Origin: Actinomycetota bacterium
GTDB lineage: Bacteria > Actinomycetota > Acidimicrobiia > Acidimicrobiales > Aldehydirespiratoraceae
Length of the DNA: 64,000 bases
NCBI GenBank assembly: GCA_029979265.1
Contig: JAPOHW010000007.1
Location: 57,211-121,210, forward strand
Direction of reading: 5' to 3'
Both the position numbers and the translations under genes were made by a program. Below the pieces are notes generated by a model. It was not told the origin of the DNA and searched no databases. It saw nothing but the letters and a program-made list of their open reading frames with translations. Positions 63,074-64,000 of the stretch are shown piece after piece. The first letter of the stretch is position 1, and every line of letters starts with the position of its first letter.

Positions 63074-64000
63074 CTACTCGAAGAGGGCGCCGACGAACTC
63101 CGTTTCATCGAACTCGACGAGGTCGTTGATCCCCTCGCCGAGGCCGACGAGCTTGACCGGTACGCCGAGCTCGTCATGGATCGCCACTACGATGCCACCC
63201 TTGGCCGAGCCGTCGAGCTTGGTGAGCACAACACCGGTCACGTCGACTGCCTCGGCGAACTGCTTAGCCTGGCTCAGACCGTTCTGGCCGGTGGTGGCAT
63301 CGATGACCAGCAGCGTCTCGGTGACGGTACCCGCACCCTTCTCGGCGACGCGTCGAACCTTAGACAACTCCTCCATGAGATTCGTCTTGGTCTGCAACCG
63401 CCCGGCCGTGTCGGCGAGCACGATGTCGGCGTCACGCGCCGCAGCAGCCTCGACGGCGTCGAACACGACCGACGACGGATCGGCCCCATCGGCGCCCCGG
63501 ACGAGGTGCACCGCACAACGTTCGGCCCACATGGCGAGCTGCTCGGCCGCTGCGGCACGAAACGTGTCCCCGGCTGCCATCACGATCTTGCGGCCGCTGT
63601 CGGTTTCGCGCTTCGCAAGTTTGCCGATCGTGGTCGTCTTGCCGACACCGTTGACCCCGACGAAGAGCCAGACAGCCGGACCCTCGTCACCACCCGCCGC
63701 AACGACATCGGTGGACAGCGAGCGATCGAAACCGGCGAGCCGGTCGACCATCTCGGCCTGCACCAGCGCAGGGATGTCGGCCGCATCATCGATGCCGTCG
63801 GCTTCGACCTTCGACTTCACCGCTTCCATGATCGATGTCGACGTTGCAACGCCGACGTCGGCTCGGATGAGGGCTTCTTCCAGGGCATCCCAGGTGTTTC
63901 GATCGATCCCTCCGGAGAAGATGCTGCCGAAGAACCCTGTGAGCGACGCACGAGCGCCGGCGAGTCGTTCGCGAACGCTGGGTGGCGAAGGTTCGGCCGT
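63074..64000 (-). CDS. ftsY: SRP receptor FtsY, N-terminal part beyond window
   Basis: Receptor for the SRP-ribosome complex at the membrane. The frame is open to the window edge: 309 codons seen, including part of the N domain (FFGSIFSGGIDRNTWDALEEALIRADVG), then the G domain GVNGVGKTTTIGKLAK, GDTFRAAAAEQL, DTAGRLQTKTNLMEEL, TKLDGSAKGG and GEGINDLVEFDETEFVGALF at the C-terminus. The start and the acidic A-domain (if present) are outside the window. ffh lies 0.5 kb away with one small ORF between. Confidence 0.96.
   Translation of the reverse strand, partial: TAEPSPPSVRERLAGARASLTGFFGSIFSGGIDRNTWDALEEALIRADVGVATSTSIMEAVKSKVEADGIDDAADIPALVQAEMVDRLAGFDRSLSTDVVAAGGDEGPAVWLFVGVNGVGKTTTIGKLAKRETDSGRKIVMAAGDTFRAAAAEQLAMWAERCAVHLVRGADGADPSSVVFDAVEAAAARDADIVLADTAGRLQTKTNLMEELSKVRRVAEKGAGTVTETLLVIDATTGQNGLSQAKQFAEAVDVTGVVLTKLDGSAKGGIVVAIHDELGVPVKLVGLGEGINDLVEFDETEFVGALFE

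Overview
The window is about 64 kb of high-GC, densely coding bacterial DNA with almost no intergenic space. Many genes overlap by 1 to 8 bases (ATGA, TGATG and GTGA junctions), and GTG and TTG starts are common. Gene content and order match the actinobacterial housekeeping block (dxr-rseP-ispG, rpsB-tsf-pyrH-frr-cdsA, dprA-comM, rplS-trmD-rimM-khpA-rpsP-ffh, ftsY) that I know from Mycobacterium and Streptomyces, including a WhiG-type sigma factor beside rpsB and a tiny ribosomal protein bL37. The accessory genes (several phytanoyl-CoA-dioxygenase-like enzymes, crotonases, diiron proteins) suggest an aerobic heterotroph, perhaps an Acidimicrobiia (Ilumatobacter-like) member. That taxonomic placement is an inference.

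Region 1 (1-13.4 kb) is mixed metabolism: the 5' part of metG, rmuC, a PH-like hypothetical, rsmI with a DUF192 gene, an acyl-ACP desaturase with a TetR-type operator, a PhyH dioxygenase, ychF, an HD-domain enzyme, an epimerase, bL37 with a strong terminator, a D-aminoacylase-like amidohydrolase, a DCC-family protein and a split ADP-forming acyl-CoA synthetase.

Region 2 (13.4-28 kb) is nucleoside-centred. A queuosine-salvage hydrolase (Qng1/DUF2419) sits directly upstream of a complete BMP-type nucleoside ABC transporter (lipoprotein, double ATPase, two permeases), which is translationally coupled to a PHYHD1-like 2-oxoglutarate dioxygenase. An MFS gene, uracil phosphoribosyltransferase and a PfkB-family adenosine-kinase-like gene follow. 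Between them lies an autoregulated-looking TetR - diiron protein - crotonase operon. Aminopeptidase N and a metallophosphoesterase follow at 28-31.8 kb.

Region 3 (31.8-49.8 kb) holds two long minus-strand operons. The first is rimP-nusA-ylxR-infB-rbfA-truB-ribF-ribE-ribBA (translation, then flavin synthesis). The second is rpsB-tsf-pyrH-frr-cdsA-dxr-rseP-ispG plus a small membrane protein, ending in a Rho-independent terminator. ispG carries an in-frame amber codon, and the RibB half of RibBA has lost key catalytic residues.

Region 4 (49.9-64 kb) holds a secreted degenerate-M23/lipase fusion, the whiG-type sigma gene, xerC, dprA, comM, a cytochrome c lipoprotein, two tiny coupled ORFs, an MFS gene, yraN, rplS, trmD, rimM, khpA, rpsP, ffh, a small anchored protein and the 3' part of ftsY. 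I found no tRNA, rRNA, CRISPR array, insertion sequence or prophage. No gap without a gene is longer than about 190 bases.
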